Assembly (NCBI RefSeq): GCF_023053635.1
Contig: NC_086172.1
Coordinates: 26,255,501 to 26,319,500, forward strand
Direction: 5' to 3'
Origin: Elgaria multicarinata webbii
Taxonomy: Eukaryota; Chordata; Lepidosauria; Squamata; Anguidae
DNA: 64,000 nt
Below, one piece after another: positions 29,528-42,000 of this stretch (its first letter is position 1; every line of letters starts with the position of its first letter). A program made the position numbers and the translations under genes. The notes beneath the pieces are model-generated. The model was not told the DNA's origin. It worked only from the letters and a program-made list of their open reading frames with translations, and ran no database searches.

Positions 29528-29762
29528 TGGTGCAGTGGCTAAAATGTTGGACTGGGAGTCGGGAGATCCGGGTTTTAATCCCCACTTGGCCGTGGAAACC
29601 CACTGGGTGATTATGGGCCAGTCGCAGACTCTCAGCCCAACCCACCTCACAGGGTTGTTGTTGTGAGCATAAAGTGGAGAGGAGGAGGATTTTATGTACG
29701 CCGCCTAGGGTTCCTTGGAGGAAAAAAGGCGGGATAGAAATGTAATAAATTAATAAATAAAC
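29528..29762 (+). mobile_element. Sauria-type tRNA-derived SINE
   Basis: Head with A box (AGTGGCTAAAATGTTGG) and B box (GGGTTTTAATCCCC), body with ACCTCACAGGGTTGTTGTTG, tail GCCGCCTAGGGTTCCTTGGA and (TAAA)n. Known Sauria/Squam1 layout, whose 3' end resembles the BovB LINE. Confidence 0.88.
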
Positions 29763-29890
29763 TCAAAAGGTCACATAGTCCTGTTTTGCATGGTTTCACG
29801 GGAATGAACAAAATACATACTGAATGCCCCACATTTTAAAAAAGCCTTAGTCCACCCATCCCTGCAGCTGTCAAGAGGCAGTATTTTAAG

Positions 29891-29980
29891 TGCCATCCTA
29901 AACCTACTTTTATGCTACAATCCAACTGAATTCAGTGGGGCTTACTTCCTAGTAAGTTACTTTAGGACTGCAGTTTTAGC
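29891..29980. repeat. AATCCTA-family fold-back relic
   Basis: Contains CACTGAATTCAATGGGGCTT-like and TAAGTCC-like words between inverted ATCCTAAA and TTTAGGA ends. Related copies lie at 33221, 43829, 49530 and 61801. Confidence 0.45.
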
Positions 29981-30443
29981 TCATTTGCAAAATGTGTGGG
30001 CTCGGAATTTAGTCCCATTAATTCCAGTGGGGTTTATTTCGAGTTATTGTGGTTTTGCGGGTTACTTTAATGCTAGTTACTTTACTGTGTAATTGTAAAT
30101 ATGTTTACTTGGTAGCAAATCCTGCTGTGTTAAGTGAGATTTAGATGTACTTTCTTACCCAAGAGCTCCACTTAATTAAATGCGGCTTACTTCTGAATGG
30201 GTGCTATGGGATTGTACTGTCAGTTTATGCTGTTTGTAGCTCAATACTGTATCCATGTTTATTCAGAAGTGATTGCCAAGTGACATTTATTCTCGATTGA
30301 ATGTGCGTAGGCTTTGGTTTTAGGCTGCATCCTATACACATGAGTGATATTAAACCTTGATTTTCTGTAATCTTACTATTGAGTAAAGTTGCACAGGATC
30401 AAGCTTAAAACAAGACTATGGCCTAATGTCTCTTAAATCACTG

Positions 30444-30648
30444 GCCCTGTTCAGACAACACACTAAAGTGATGGTTAAGCATTTTGAACTAAACATTACG
30501 GCTTAGCCATGAATCATGACTTAGTGTGTTGTGTGACCCATTCCTAACTATGGTGGTTACATAACCACACTTTAAATACGCTCACTAACCACTTAATAAA
30601 AAAGGTTTAGGGACCTAATAATGGCTTAGGTTGTCTGAACAGGCCCAG
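30444..30648. mobile_element. GTTCAGAC-family fold-back DNA element
   Basis: Ends CCCTGTTCAGACAACACACT and GGTTGTCTGAACAGGCCC are inverted repeats. Interior words CTAACCAC and GGCTTAGCCATG occur in both directions. Confidence 0.7.
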
Positions 30649-31474
30649 GGCAATAACATGGCAATTATGGTGTGGTACTAGATGTACCTTCAAAGTATTC
30701 CCTGCCCTCCTCTTTAATGGAAAAGTAGAATGTCAAACTGTTTTAGGAACAGTGTGTACTTTCTGTGTGTTCTCTATTTTTGTGTATAGATTAACCATGT
30801 ACAATGATCTCACTTCTGCGAAAAAGTGTTGGCAAAGAAAAGGGGGAAAAACCCAATTGGGTAGGAATGTATTATAGATCCATTTGTCAGTACCAAAAAG
30901 ATGGAGAATTCAGGTAAACAAAATAGAGCGAAAGTGTCAAAAATTACATACCTAGATCCCTTTTCCCAGGTTGTGGCTGTTTTAAACTACTTATACGGTA
31001 ATTGGGAAATCTATCCCTATTTTCAGTGTTGTGCCAAATCCACCCTACTGACCATGTGAAGATTCCACCTCTGACTGTCCCTTTTATTTCAGGTTGAAAG
31101 AATGCTGTGGGGGCGTTCCACCAACCCAGGCTCTTAATTTTCCCTATGTAAGTAAATTCTTTCCTCATTCATTCTGAGAGGGAGATTTTTCTTGTTTGAG
31201 TAGATCATTTGAATAGAATTAGTTTTGAAAGTTAGATGTTAATGTATTTTGAGGTAAATCCGAATTCTGCTTAACGGTGTGATTACAGTATAGAGGACGT
31301 GGAAAAATAGAATGAATTTTACTTTGGATCAAGTAGTGGACCTGGACGATGAGTTTTTGTTATTTTCTAGTTTATGTGTTAAATGCAATTTACCCACTTC
31401 GGCTGAATGACAGTACTTGCAATAGCAACACTTGCTGGAATCTAGGTTTGGTCTGGCTACTTTTACAGTTTTGT

Positions 31475-31888
31475 TTTGTTGTTGTTTATTCGTTCAGTCG
31501 TTTCCGACTCTTTGTGACTTCATGGACCAGCCCACGCCAGAGCTTTCTGTCGGCTGTCGCCACCCCCAGCTTCCCCAAGGTCAAGTCTGTCACCTCCAGA
31601 ATATCATCCATCCATCTTGCCCTTGGTCGGCCCCTCTTCCTTTTGCCTTCCACTTTCCCTGGCATCAGCCTCTTCTCCAGGGTATCCTGTCTTCTCATTA
31701 TGTGGCCAAAGTACTTCAGTTTTGCCTTTAATGCCATTCCCTCAAGTGAGCAGTCTGGCTTTATTTCCTGGAGTATGGACTGGTTTGATCTTCTTGCAGT
31801 CCACGGCACTCTCAGAATTTTCCTCCAACACCACAGTTCAAAAGCATCTATCTTCCTTCGCTTAGCCTTCCTTATGGTCCAGCTCTTT
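31475..31888 (-). mobile_element. BovB (RTE-clade) LINE 3' end
   Basis: Contains the BovB hallmark GTTCAGTCGTTTCCGACTCT then TTTGTGACTTCATGGACC. The minus frame reads KLKYFGHIMRRQDTLEKRLM, GKRKRGRPRARWMDDI and LEVTDLTLGKL, the end of BovB ORF2. 5'-truncated, as usual for the family. BovB is the family shared by squamates and ruminants through horizontal transfer. Confidence 0.92.
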
Positions 31889-32059
31889 TATGGTCCAGTT
31901 TTAGAACCCCCATTATTGTTGGAAACACTCAACCCACAATCCATGTATATAAATACTTGGTATCAGTAAATACGTGTGATAGTCAGGGTCTAAGACAGGA
32001 ATGGAATAGAGAATTGAGAACATCCTAGTTTGCTAAATCTGAAGTTTCTATGGATTTTA

Positions 32060-32672
32060 GGCTACACCTCATTCAGCAAAAAAATCTTGTTTTGGGTTTA
32101 TTGGACTCCACAATGCTTTTTTTAACAAGGCCTTGTCTAATTGTTGGAGATGTAATGCACCTAATATTTCTTTTATTCAAAGGTTTTGGCAATGCCTAAT
32201 AGTTGCCTCCTTTTGGGAGGATACAGATAAATTTTGTATTTGCACAGTCTTTAATATTGAATGATGTGCATGTCTTCCTAAACTATTTACCGGTTTCTTG
32301 GAGGTTAACGTAAGATCAGCGCAAATGGATTTTCCAAGCTCTTATGGATAGCCAAAAGACTTACATTATTATGTTGGAAGGATCAGTGTTCACCCCCCAT
32401 AATGCAATGGACTGAGGATCTAACAACGCTATCAGCATTTGAACGAGTGGTATATACGCGCCACTCACAAGTGGATAAATATATGGATAGTTGGTCTGCT
32501 TTTCTTGAAACCGATGCATAATTTCCCTCCACTTTCTTTTAAAGAATGTTGGACTTGATGGCTTATATTTTTCTATTTATATGCATGTAATTTTTGTTCT
32601 TTTTTCATTTTCTTTTTTTACAAATTGTTTTCTGTTAGTTTTGTTAAATTCACAATAAAAGGAAAAAAGATT
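32060..32672 (+). mobile_element. L1-clade LINE 3' end
   Basis: Degraded ORF2 end (for example WNCCAPNISFIQRFWQC, MQWTEDLTTLSAFERVVY) closing at HSQVDKYMDSWSAFLETDA, then a short 3' UTR with AATAAAA and an A-rich tail. Confidence 0.72.
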
Positions 32673-33004
32673 AATAAAACCCCCCAATGTGATTAATAAT
32701 GCAGTTCTACCAAATTCCAGATGATGGCCAATATGGGCCTTCTAAATGTAAATAAAATCCAGTAGGGGCATGATGGAGGAGATAGTCCAATACCTTCTAA
32801 AAGTATTCCTGCTTACATTTAGCGCTCCTGATGATTGTGAAGAAAAAAACTAGAATAATGTAAGGCTTTTTGTAGAGGAAAGTAGAAAGGATGACTACTA
32901 CTAATAAATTCTAAGCTTTTCCTCATATTCCATGTGCTTCGGTTTTGGTTGTTGTTGATAGGAGTATGACATACTACTTTGCTTTTTGTTTTAGACGTTT
33001 TGCT

Positions 33005-33095
33005 ATGAGTAATCCAAAGATAAAGAAGAACAATGTCCTAGAGGTTACGTTTGTGGCAGATGAAGATGTTCTGAAGCACATTTCTGAGAGTGCAG
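33005..33095 (+). CDS. ORC2: ORC2 coding exon 1 (ATG)
   Basis: Residues 1-30 ([20 protein letters not shown] to ESA). The exon itself starts at 32995 after TTGTTTTAG, so ten 5' UTR bases precede the ATG. Donor GTATGG. Confidence 0.95.
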
Positions 33096-36000
33096 GTATG
33101 GATAGCTTGCATGTAGAAACTGCCTTATTTTAATATTAAAATGTGGTACTAGGTTTCAGTACTTGGGATTTCCCTAAAAATGTAATGAGTGACCTTCAGT
33201 TGCCTTAAATGCCTTTAAAGGCTGTAATCCTAGGCACACTTACCTTGGGGGTAAAGCCCATTGAGTTGAATGAGTCTTACTTCTGAATAGACATGGAAAG
33301 AATTGCGCTGTGAGTTACTTAATTTTAAGAACAACCATGACCGCTTTTTTTCTTTCAGAATATATGTCACATTACGTACCCCAAGATTTGAGTTGGTTTG
33401 GAAATAGACCAAGACTCTCAGTATTTCATTTGTTTCTTGAAGGAGTTGACTAGACTTTCCCCCATTGATGGTGATATCCTATGAGGTCAGGATAGCCTTT
33501 TTGTAGTATTTAGAAATCTTAGGATTGCAAGTTAATAATAATGAAAACTACATTAGTGGGGAAGCCTTTCTTTAAGGGCCATTTTCTCTTAGTTCTGCTA
33601 CCTTGTCTTCAGGTACCTATAACAACCAAATCCTCCCCATAGTACCAACCTTCAGAACTTTTGGTTGTCTGTTCTTAATTTAAAAAATCCTTATGGATTT
33701 AAGTAGCTCCCTTAGTATTTTGGTAACTATTTCAGTGTTCTGTTAATTTAGGGTGACCATATGGAAAGGAAGACAGGACTCCAGTATCTTTAACAGTTGT
33801 ATTGAAAGGAGAATTTCAGCAGGTGTCATTTGCATGCATGCAGCACTTGGTGAAATTTCCCCTTCATCACAACAGATAAAGCTGCAGGAGCTATGCTGGA
33901 GAGACCAGATACAAAAGAGGGCAGTGCTCCTGCAGCTTTAACTGTTGTGATGAAGAGGGAACTTCACCAGGTGCTGCATGCTTGCAAATAACACCTGCTG
34001 AAATTCCCCTTTCAATACAACTGTTAAAGATACAGGAGCCCTGTCCTCCTTTCCATATGGTCACCCTACAACGTGAACTGAACTGAATAAAGACTAAATA
34101 GAAAAGAATGTATCAGTATAGTGGAGTTTACTCCTGAGTAAATAATTATGCTGTTAAATATATATCCAGAGCGGGATGGGGAACATGATTTTCATCGAAC
34201 CAGGAGAATGGTTTATGGTTTTTGTTTTGTTTTACTTTAAACTTTATTGTTGCACTTCCAGGTCCTAAGGTTCGGAAGAACAAAGCTTCACATACGCTTG
34301 ATGTAAAAAGATGGGTGAAAAACACAGAAAACAGCTCAGATGATGAGGTCCAGGATAATTTTGAAGAGCAAGATTATGTGTCTGTCCTTGGCATAGATGC
34401 TCAAGGTATTTATGTTAGAAATATCTCATTTTGGGAAAGCCATCACTGCTGCAGCCATAATCATGTGGAAATTTGCTAAGAAATTACTGTTTAATATTGA
34501 TATCAAGACATTATTGTAAGGGTTGTTCCACTCATTTTCATGTTTAAGTTTAAGCATTGTTTGCACATTTAATAAATAAAATATTTTAATAAGTTATTTG
34601 CTTCTCAGCAGATAATTGTTATGTCCTGCCTCCAAACTTGCCTCTTTTGGGGATGTGTGTGTGTGTGTTTTAGAGTCTTTGAGAAATGGATCCAGTGCCG
34701 GTGGAGGTGATGTCTTCTCGTTCCAAACGCCAAAACGTTCTAACAAGATGGCAGAGATGGGTATGTGTTCTGTTCTGTTTTAGTCTTTGTACTCTTCACA
34801 TCATTTATATCCACATGACTTCCTATTCTATTAAAAACTTAATATGAAAGTAAGTCTTTTTGATACTGTACATCCAAAGTCTGTTGGTGCTGTTGAGTAT
34901 CAAAATCCTGGGATATGAGCATGATTTAAGCCACAGTCCTGAGAACCACATGACTAATCTTGTGGGGCTACTAGTGAGGCTTTTGACTTCTACTTCAGAA
35001 CAGCAGCATTTCCCTTCTCATGGCAAGCTGCTTCTAAAACTTAGGAGAGTTTCAAAAAGAATTGTGTTTCAGCATGGTAGACGTTGAAGTTCAAATTTTT
35101 AAAAGACAGAAGCCGAACTTGATGTATATAAGCCTTTAGTATCTCTAAATACATCTGTACTTTGCTTTTTTAAAACATGCTTGTGGCCACCTCCTTCTGG
35201 TTATCTTGGTCTTTTCCGGATATTTATATTTTACTGCTTGCATTGTCTTTGATACTGTATCCTGGTTTCACCTCTTGCACTGTAATTGCTTGTAGATACT
35301 GAATGTTGAAGTTGTTTTAACCTTGTATGTTACAATGTTTGACCTATTCTGTATATCGTATTAGTGTCTTGTGAACGTGCTTCTTTAATCCGGTATATCT
35401 CTCTGTTCAAAAGCCTGTGAGCTGGCTCACAAACCAGGAAGGAATGTAAAACATGACAGCCTGAAGAATCTTGAAAAGGAAGCAAGCACTCCTACAAGCA
35501 GCAAGAGTAAGTTTTACTGAAATAACTTAAAAGTTATCGAAAAGGTGCATTGTTACTTGACTCAAGGAAATGTGAAATTTGTTTCTTTTCTTTTTTTTTT
35601 TAAAATCAAATTCTAATGAAATTATGCATAGTACATCCCTTCTGGGGTTGTATTTAGGATTTCTATTGATAGAGTCATTCTGAAATAGGGAAGGAGAATT
35701 AGCTAATGAAATGTTAGGAGGGGAGTAGAAGCAAAGGGAGAAGGATACAGGGTTTGGGGAAGAAACACAAATGTGCTGAGTGAAGAAGTCCTATTTCTTG
35801 ATCAATGGGTGCCTGAGACAGAATTCGTCTGGCTTGTAAATGTTTCGCAGCATTTGCCTGCACTTTTTTTTTAGTCATAGCTATGTGATTGGGCATCTAG
35901 CTGTTTGAAATGAAAGTCAGGGTCTTGGAACTCCATATTTGAGTTATACGTGGTATTTATAGCATGATGATTGCTATGCAGATTCCTAAGACTTCAGTCC

Positions 36001-39000
36001 CATTCCAACAACGTGCTTTTCCAGTTGCAGAATGATATTCTACTACAGTTCCCATCACTCAATTATTGAATGAATGTTGAGTGAATGGCTCAGAAAAAGG
36101 GATTGCATGCCAATGATTCCAGGAAAAACACTGTCTGGCTGTTCCTGTAGGTGTGTAATTTCTTGTCTGAGCTAGCTGTATATAGACATAAATCTATACA
36201 GACATTATGTCTCTGTATAAATATACACAGGTATTCAGCTTGAGGGGATAATATATTATTTGAAGGGATCAGATAAGACTCAAGAAGTATTTGTGGGCTA
36301 GCACATGCTTGTTCAGAAGAGACTCTAAAAGTAGACCTGTCATGGCAGAAAACTCCCAGTGCTAGATACAGAATTATAGTTCTAATATAATTCTGTTAAT
36401 AGTACCATATAACTTGGTCCCAGGTTATTATATGTAAAGAGACAATGATGAATTTGTTAGCCACATAGAAAAATGAGCAGATTGTCTCAAGTTCAAACTA
36501 TCTGCAATTTGCTCTGAGATGTGCAGTAAGATGTCTGATGCTAGTTGAGGAAGTAGAATTTATTTACTTATCTACTGCATTTCTATACCGCCCAATAGCT
36601 GAAGCTCTCTGGGCGGTTCTGAGAAATTAAAACCATAAAATGCAACTAAAGTGTAAAATTTCAACCACAATATAAAAGTACAACCAGAATAAAACTGAGC
36701 AGCAATGGAGACATATAAAATACATATTTAAAATAGCAAGTTAAAAGACTAGGATGGAAAGATGTTAAAATACTGGGAAAATAAAAAGGTCTTCACCTGG
36801 CGTCGGAAAGAGTATAACGTAGGTGCCAGGCAACCCTCCCTTGGGAGCTCATTCCACAGTCGGGGTGCCACAGCAGAAAAGGCCCTTGTCCTGGTAGCCA
36901 CCCGTCTCACTTCCTTTGGCAGGGACTCGTGGAGAAGGACTCCAGAAGATGATTTTAGGGCCCAGGCAGGTACATAGGGGAGCAAATGTTTGTGGGTACT
37001 GGTAATTTGTGATACAGCCTTTGTTTAATTTTCAGAATACTCTGCTTCAAGCAAAGGCCAGGAAGAGGTGAGTGGCAATTTTGGGTTTTTAAAAACAACA
37101 ACCATTGCGCTTCAGAAAGAGAGAAGGAAGATTTTTCCCTTTCTATTTAGAATCATGTCTACTGAGGTGATATAGTGCCATAGAGGGCTATTAGAGGTTG
37201 CTTTGCACATTTTGCATTGGCTCTGTTATCTAGTAAAATGCTTAGTAAAATGCCAAATATGTTGAATCGTTTGCTTCCAGTTGCTATTGATCCTAGAGTG
37301 GTATTCGGTAAACACTACTGCTTTAGTTTTGATCCTTTTTTTTTAGTAACTCATAATATCAATAATATATTTAATCTAGAGTAAAGGATTATAATCCAGG
37401 GATTGGCGTCAACTAGCAAAAGAACAGATGTATCTTTGTGATAAGATACGCATCATATATTGCAGCAGAATAGGCTTGTCTTCTATACTGTTACTTTGAT
37501 TTAGCGATGATCTTGCAGGGTAGTTGAAGTCAGAGGATTTAAGTGAAATGTTACCTCAGAACTGACCACCAGCTTGGATTTGCCATGACCCAGCAATTCT
37601 ATATGAGCTGCCCAAGTCTTAAAATCATTGTCTGCACTTGCTCCATTTTTAACAGATTTCCAGTAGGCAGTTACCAAAGACATGGCCTAATCTAGAACAG
37701 CCAATCTAGACAGTGCCAAAAATACTCTAGGCCAAGTAATATGAGATTCCGCAACTAGATTCTGCAAATTAATTCTGTTTTTGAATTTAAACGATTATCT
37801 GATTAGAAAGCAGAATGTTGAAACAGACGAGATTTCGATTGAAAATAAGATATAATATGCTTGCTGTTGTTAACAGAGCCAAAAGAATGAGTGTGTGTCA
37901 ACGACACCTTATAGACTCAGAAAAAGAATTACAGGTAAGGGGAAACATTTGCAGTCAACTCCTGTTAACGTAGTGGTGACATTTTATAACAGGTGAATTC
38001 GTTCTTATATCCTGTCTCTTCAATTCCAGTATTAAAAGTGTTTCCATAAGGGATCTTTTCACATTCCCTTCTTGGAGCTTTAATGCTAAATCCAAAGTAT
38101 GTAAAAGCAATATCTCATGCAGGCACCATCTTGTGTTCGAGATTTTGCAGTTCTTCGCTCAAATGAACTGTTACCCAAGCTGGCTTCATTGTGTAGGTTA
38201 CCAGTGAGGACCATGGGTGCAATGGTGCTTGCAATTGTGTTGAATTAGTACATTGAAACTTAAGGAAATTCTATATTGACTTCCCCTCCAATGGGTTGAT
38301 AGAGATGTGAAGGCCCAGAAAAATCCTGGAAAAATTCAGGAAAAAACCTGAAACACACACACTGGGGGGTGGGGGGGAGGGGGGAAGCGTTTTTACATCT
38401 CTAGGTGTCTGTCCAGGAAGCTGTTGCCCAGGGAGTAGGGGGGTGGATCTGTTCCTTTAGATCAGCCTTCCTCAACCTGGGGTGCTCCAGATGTGTTGGA
38501 CTACAACTCCCAGAATGCCCCAGTCAGCTCTGGCTGGGGCATTCTGGGAGATGCAGTCCAACACATCTGGAGCGCCCCAGGTTGAGGAAGGCTGCTTTAG
38601 ATCATAGTCTGACTTTAAAGACCAAGTGCAGCTAGTAATACAACTTTCTCAAATGGGTTAGATTAATTGAAGTAGACTAATTCTACAGTGTTTGCCTGTT
38701 GAGTATTTTAACTTTAGACTGAAACTGGGTCAGTTGTGGCTGGGTTTGACTACATTATAGCAGATTTCTTGTATCTATTTAGTCATTTGCCACGTCGCCA
38801 TGTGCAACAAGTGTACTGCAGTTGATAGCAGTGTCTCTTTTTTTTCCTGCTGGATCAATCCAGCTGGATCAGACCAAAGGCCTTTCTAGTCCACCGTCCT
38901 GTTTCCCACAGTGGCCAACCAGACGCAACTTGTATTCTTGACTGCCTCTTAACAAACTTTTCCTTTTCAGCATCAACCATGTGCTCTGATAGTGAAAGTG

Positions 39001-42000
39001 ATTATTCTGCTTCATGCTCTGAAGAAGAAGAAGAAGAAGAAGAGGAGGACAGTTGCAGAGAAACTGCTGATGGAGCTCTCCATCCAGAAATGCCGGCTAC
39101 AACCCAAACAACAAATGCTTCGGTTAACAAAGAAACACCAGCTAAGAAACTGAAGAAAGGCACTCCTGTAAGCATGATTACAGTCTTTTTCCATAGCAAA
39201 CTAAATAAGGAATAATGTCTTTTAAAGGCAGATATATGTTTTACTAGCTTGGACCAAGCTGAATAATAATAATAATAATAATAATAATGATGTATTTCTT
39301 ACCCGCCTCTCCATTTTGATCGAGGCAGGGAACAACAGTAAATATAAAATACATAAAACTGAATTAAAACATAATATACATTGTGAAAACATCCTAAAAT
39401 CATTTAAAAAACATTCTAAAATTACACTGGATAGGCCTGCCGGAAGAGATCAATCTTAATAGCTTTCTTAAATGCTGATAGACTGTTAAGTTAACTCTGC
39501 AAATAATTTCACTATATCCCTTTTGAAAAGCATACACTGGAAATACCTGTTCTGCAGTGTCTCTTTCGGCCTGTCAAGTCATGGGGTATTAGCCAAGATT
39601 TACACACAAAATATTCAAATGAAATCCTAGATATCTTTACTCATAAGTAAGTCCTACGTAGGGTTGGCGCAAGCATTCAGCTGGGTCTGTGAGGGCAGTG
39701 GAGCCCTTTGTGTTCGACCCTCACGGACCCAGCCAAACGCACCCAGCGTAGGGGAGGACCCACATCCAAGCCCTCATGAATGTCTGCAAGCGCTCAGGTA
39801 CAGAAGCACCCTGGGAAAGCGTGCTTTCCAGAGCCTCTGGAAAGTGGGCAATTCCCCTGGGCAGGCTAATGATGGCCATCTTTAGCGTGCCCGGGGAATT
39901 GCTCACTTTCTTTGGCTCTGGAATGCACGCTTTCCCCCCACTGCTCCAATTGGGGCCTCAAAGGCCCCGATTAGAGCAGTGGGGACAGGAAGTCATGCTT
40001 TCCAGTACCTCTGGAAAGTGTGCAATTCCCCCAGCCATGCTAATAGTGGCTGCCATTAGTGTGGCCGGGGAAAATGCGCACTCTCCAGAAACGTGCAGCC
40101 CCCTCTCCGAGCCAATGGCGGCCTTAAAGACCCTCAACGCAAGGACACCCTTGCATTTAATAATTCCATTGGTGCAGGAGGGAGGAAAAAGCACAATTTA
40201 CGGAGCGTGTCCACGAGCAGGGGTGCGAGCACTCCTGGGGCAGGCCCCGGCTGAGCTCACTCAACACTAGCCCCGCTATGTCTAATGAGGAATTATTTCT
40301 TGGTAGACGACCTCTACACGTTTACCTGGGAGTAGCTTCCATTGGATAAGGCTTTGTTCTGGTTTACTCTATCTGTCTACGATGAGATTTGTCATATTTT
40401 TTGTAAGGCATTTTTTGACTAAGGCATAAAAATGATAGTAGGACAGGGGTTGCTGAGTTTTGTCTTAGCTTTCTCAAATGTATTTAAACAACAACACTCT
40501 TGGCCCCTTCCAAAAAGGAATTGAGACCAAAAATGTTGCATTCTTCATTCTGACGAAATTCAGGTAAAAATTAAATAAATTGGAGAATATATCAAGCGGT
40601 CGATTTTTTTCTAAAAACGTTTAGTACATATGCAAAGATAACAGGAAGACAAGTAGGCTTTCTCATATCATAGTGCATTAGATATGAAGGCATTATTCAT
40701 GCTAAAGAATCAAAACTTTAATTTGACTTCTGAGCACTTAGAAGGTGATTTCTTTTCCCCTTCCATCTTTTTCATCCTATTAGACTTTGTTCTGCTTTTG
40801 CAGAATCAGTTCTGCACTTCTTTAGTCATCAGCCTAGATTCACAACCCATTATTTTGGCAACAAGAGAGACGGTCTTTTCGGTGGTGGCTCCCTTAGTTA
40901 TAGGATGGTCTCTCTGACGAGGTTATCTTTCCAGTACCAGGTTAAAACTGCCCTCTTCTCTCAGGCATTTGGCAGCGTACAAACAGTTTTAAATTAGGCA
41001 TTGGATTATCTTTGCCTGATGGGTTAACAAATTGTTTTTAGATTACGTTGTCTATGTGTGTCATCTTTTTAATATGTTTTTATGTAAAAGCCTTTCTTTT
41101 TGTACTTTGTATAATGTGTTTTAATGGTTTTTATTTTTTTATGAATTGCCCAGTGACCTTCAGCTATGGGGGGTGGCATAGATACGTAATAAATGAAATG
41201 AAATTATTTTGTTCCCCAGTTAAATGTATACAGAATGATGCTTGTTTGTGTGTGTCTTTTCTCAGAGCAATTTGGTGGAAGAATATTTTGAAGCACACAG
41301 CAGTTCCAAAGTTTTAACCTCTGACCGAACACTTCAGAAGCTGCAGAAAAAAAAATTGGATCAGGTGCAGTATGTGCCAGGAAGGGGCTGTTTGTACTAG
41401 AATTTTCTCTTGAGGTCATTGTCAAGGAATCTGCTAGCAATTGTCACTAGGCTTCTTCTTGGTAGGGCCAGGTGGTTGTGGGTGAGGGAGGACGCATGAA
41501 AGAAGACACAGACACCAGAGCATTGGGTATAACTAGGGCCTCTTTTATTGAATAATTCTGTTAATCCAAACCTCCCCGGATCTGAGTGTGACAGTGCGGG
41601 AATCTCACATCTACTCAGGCCTACTGCCTGCCAAAGGGCGAGCCACTCTCCAGGCAAGAAGCCGTTTCACCAGCTCCCTGCCTGTACGACACTCTGAGAG
41701 TGTGGAGAGACCATCCCACTGCACCCCCCGCCCACTGCCATAAGGGACAGTGGGTAGATGCAGTCAGTATGGTCTCCAACTGCACACCATAGCCTGACTC
41801 GCAAGCCGCACAACCCCGAGGAGCAGGTCCTCTGGCTATGCAGCTCACCGCCAAGGGTGCCAGTGGGCTCACCGTCCCTGTCTTAGGTTTAGATTCCCGC
41901 ACCTTCCTGCTCACAAATTAACCTACTTATATCCCAGATCGCCCTAACGCTCCTAGTATGAAGTAGGCGAAAACCACATTGTGGGAAAAATTCCTACTTA

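Larger units (their letters stand above)
29122..32994 (+). other. ORC2: ORC2 intron 1 (inferred)
   Basis: First intron between the inferred non-coding exon and the ATG exon. It holds a Sauria-type SINE, an AATCCTA-family relic, a GTTCAGAC-family element, a BovB 3' end and an L1 3' end, each listed separately. No coding exon is seen. Confidence 0.6.

Noticed and set aside
29528-29610. Possible tRNA gene (A and B boxes)
   Set aside because: The cloverleaf is degenerate and the unit continues into the SINE body and tail, so it is the head of a Sauria-type SINE.
31349-31969. 206-codon plus-strand open frame
   Set aside because: It is mostly the antisense of the BovB 3' end.
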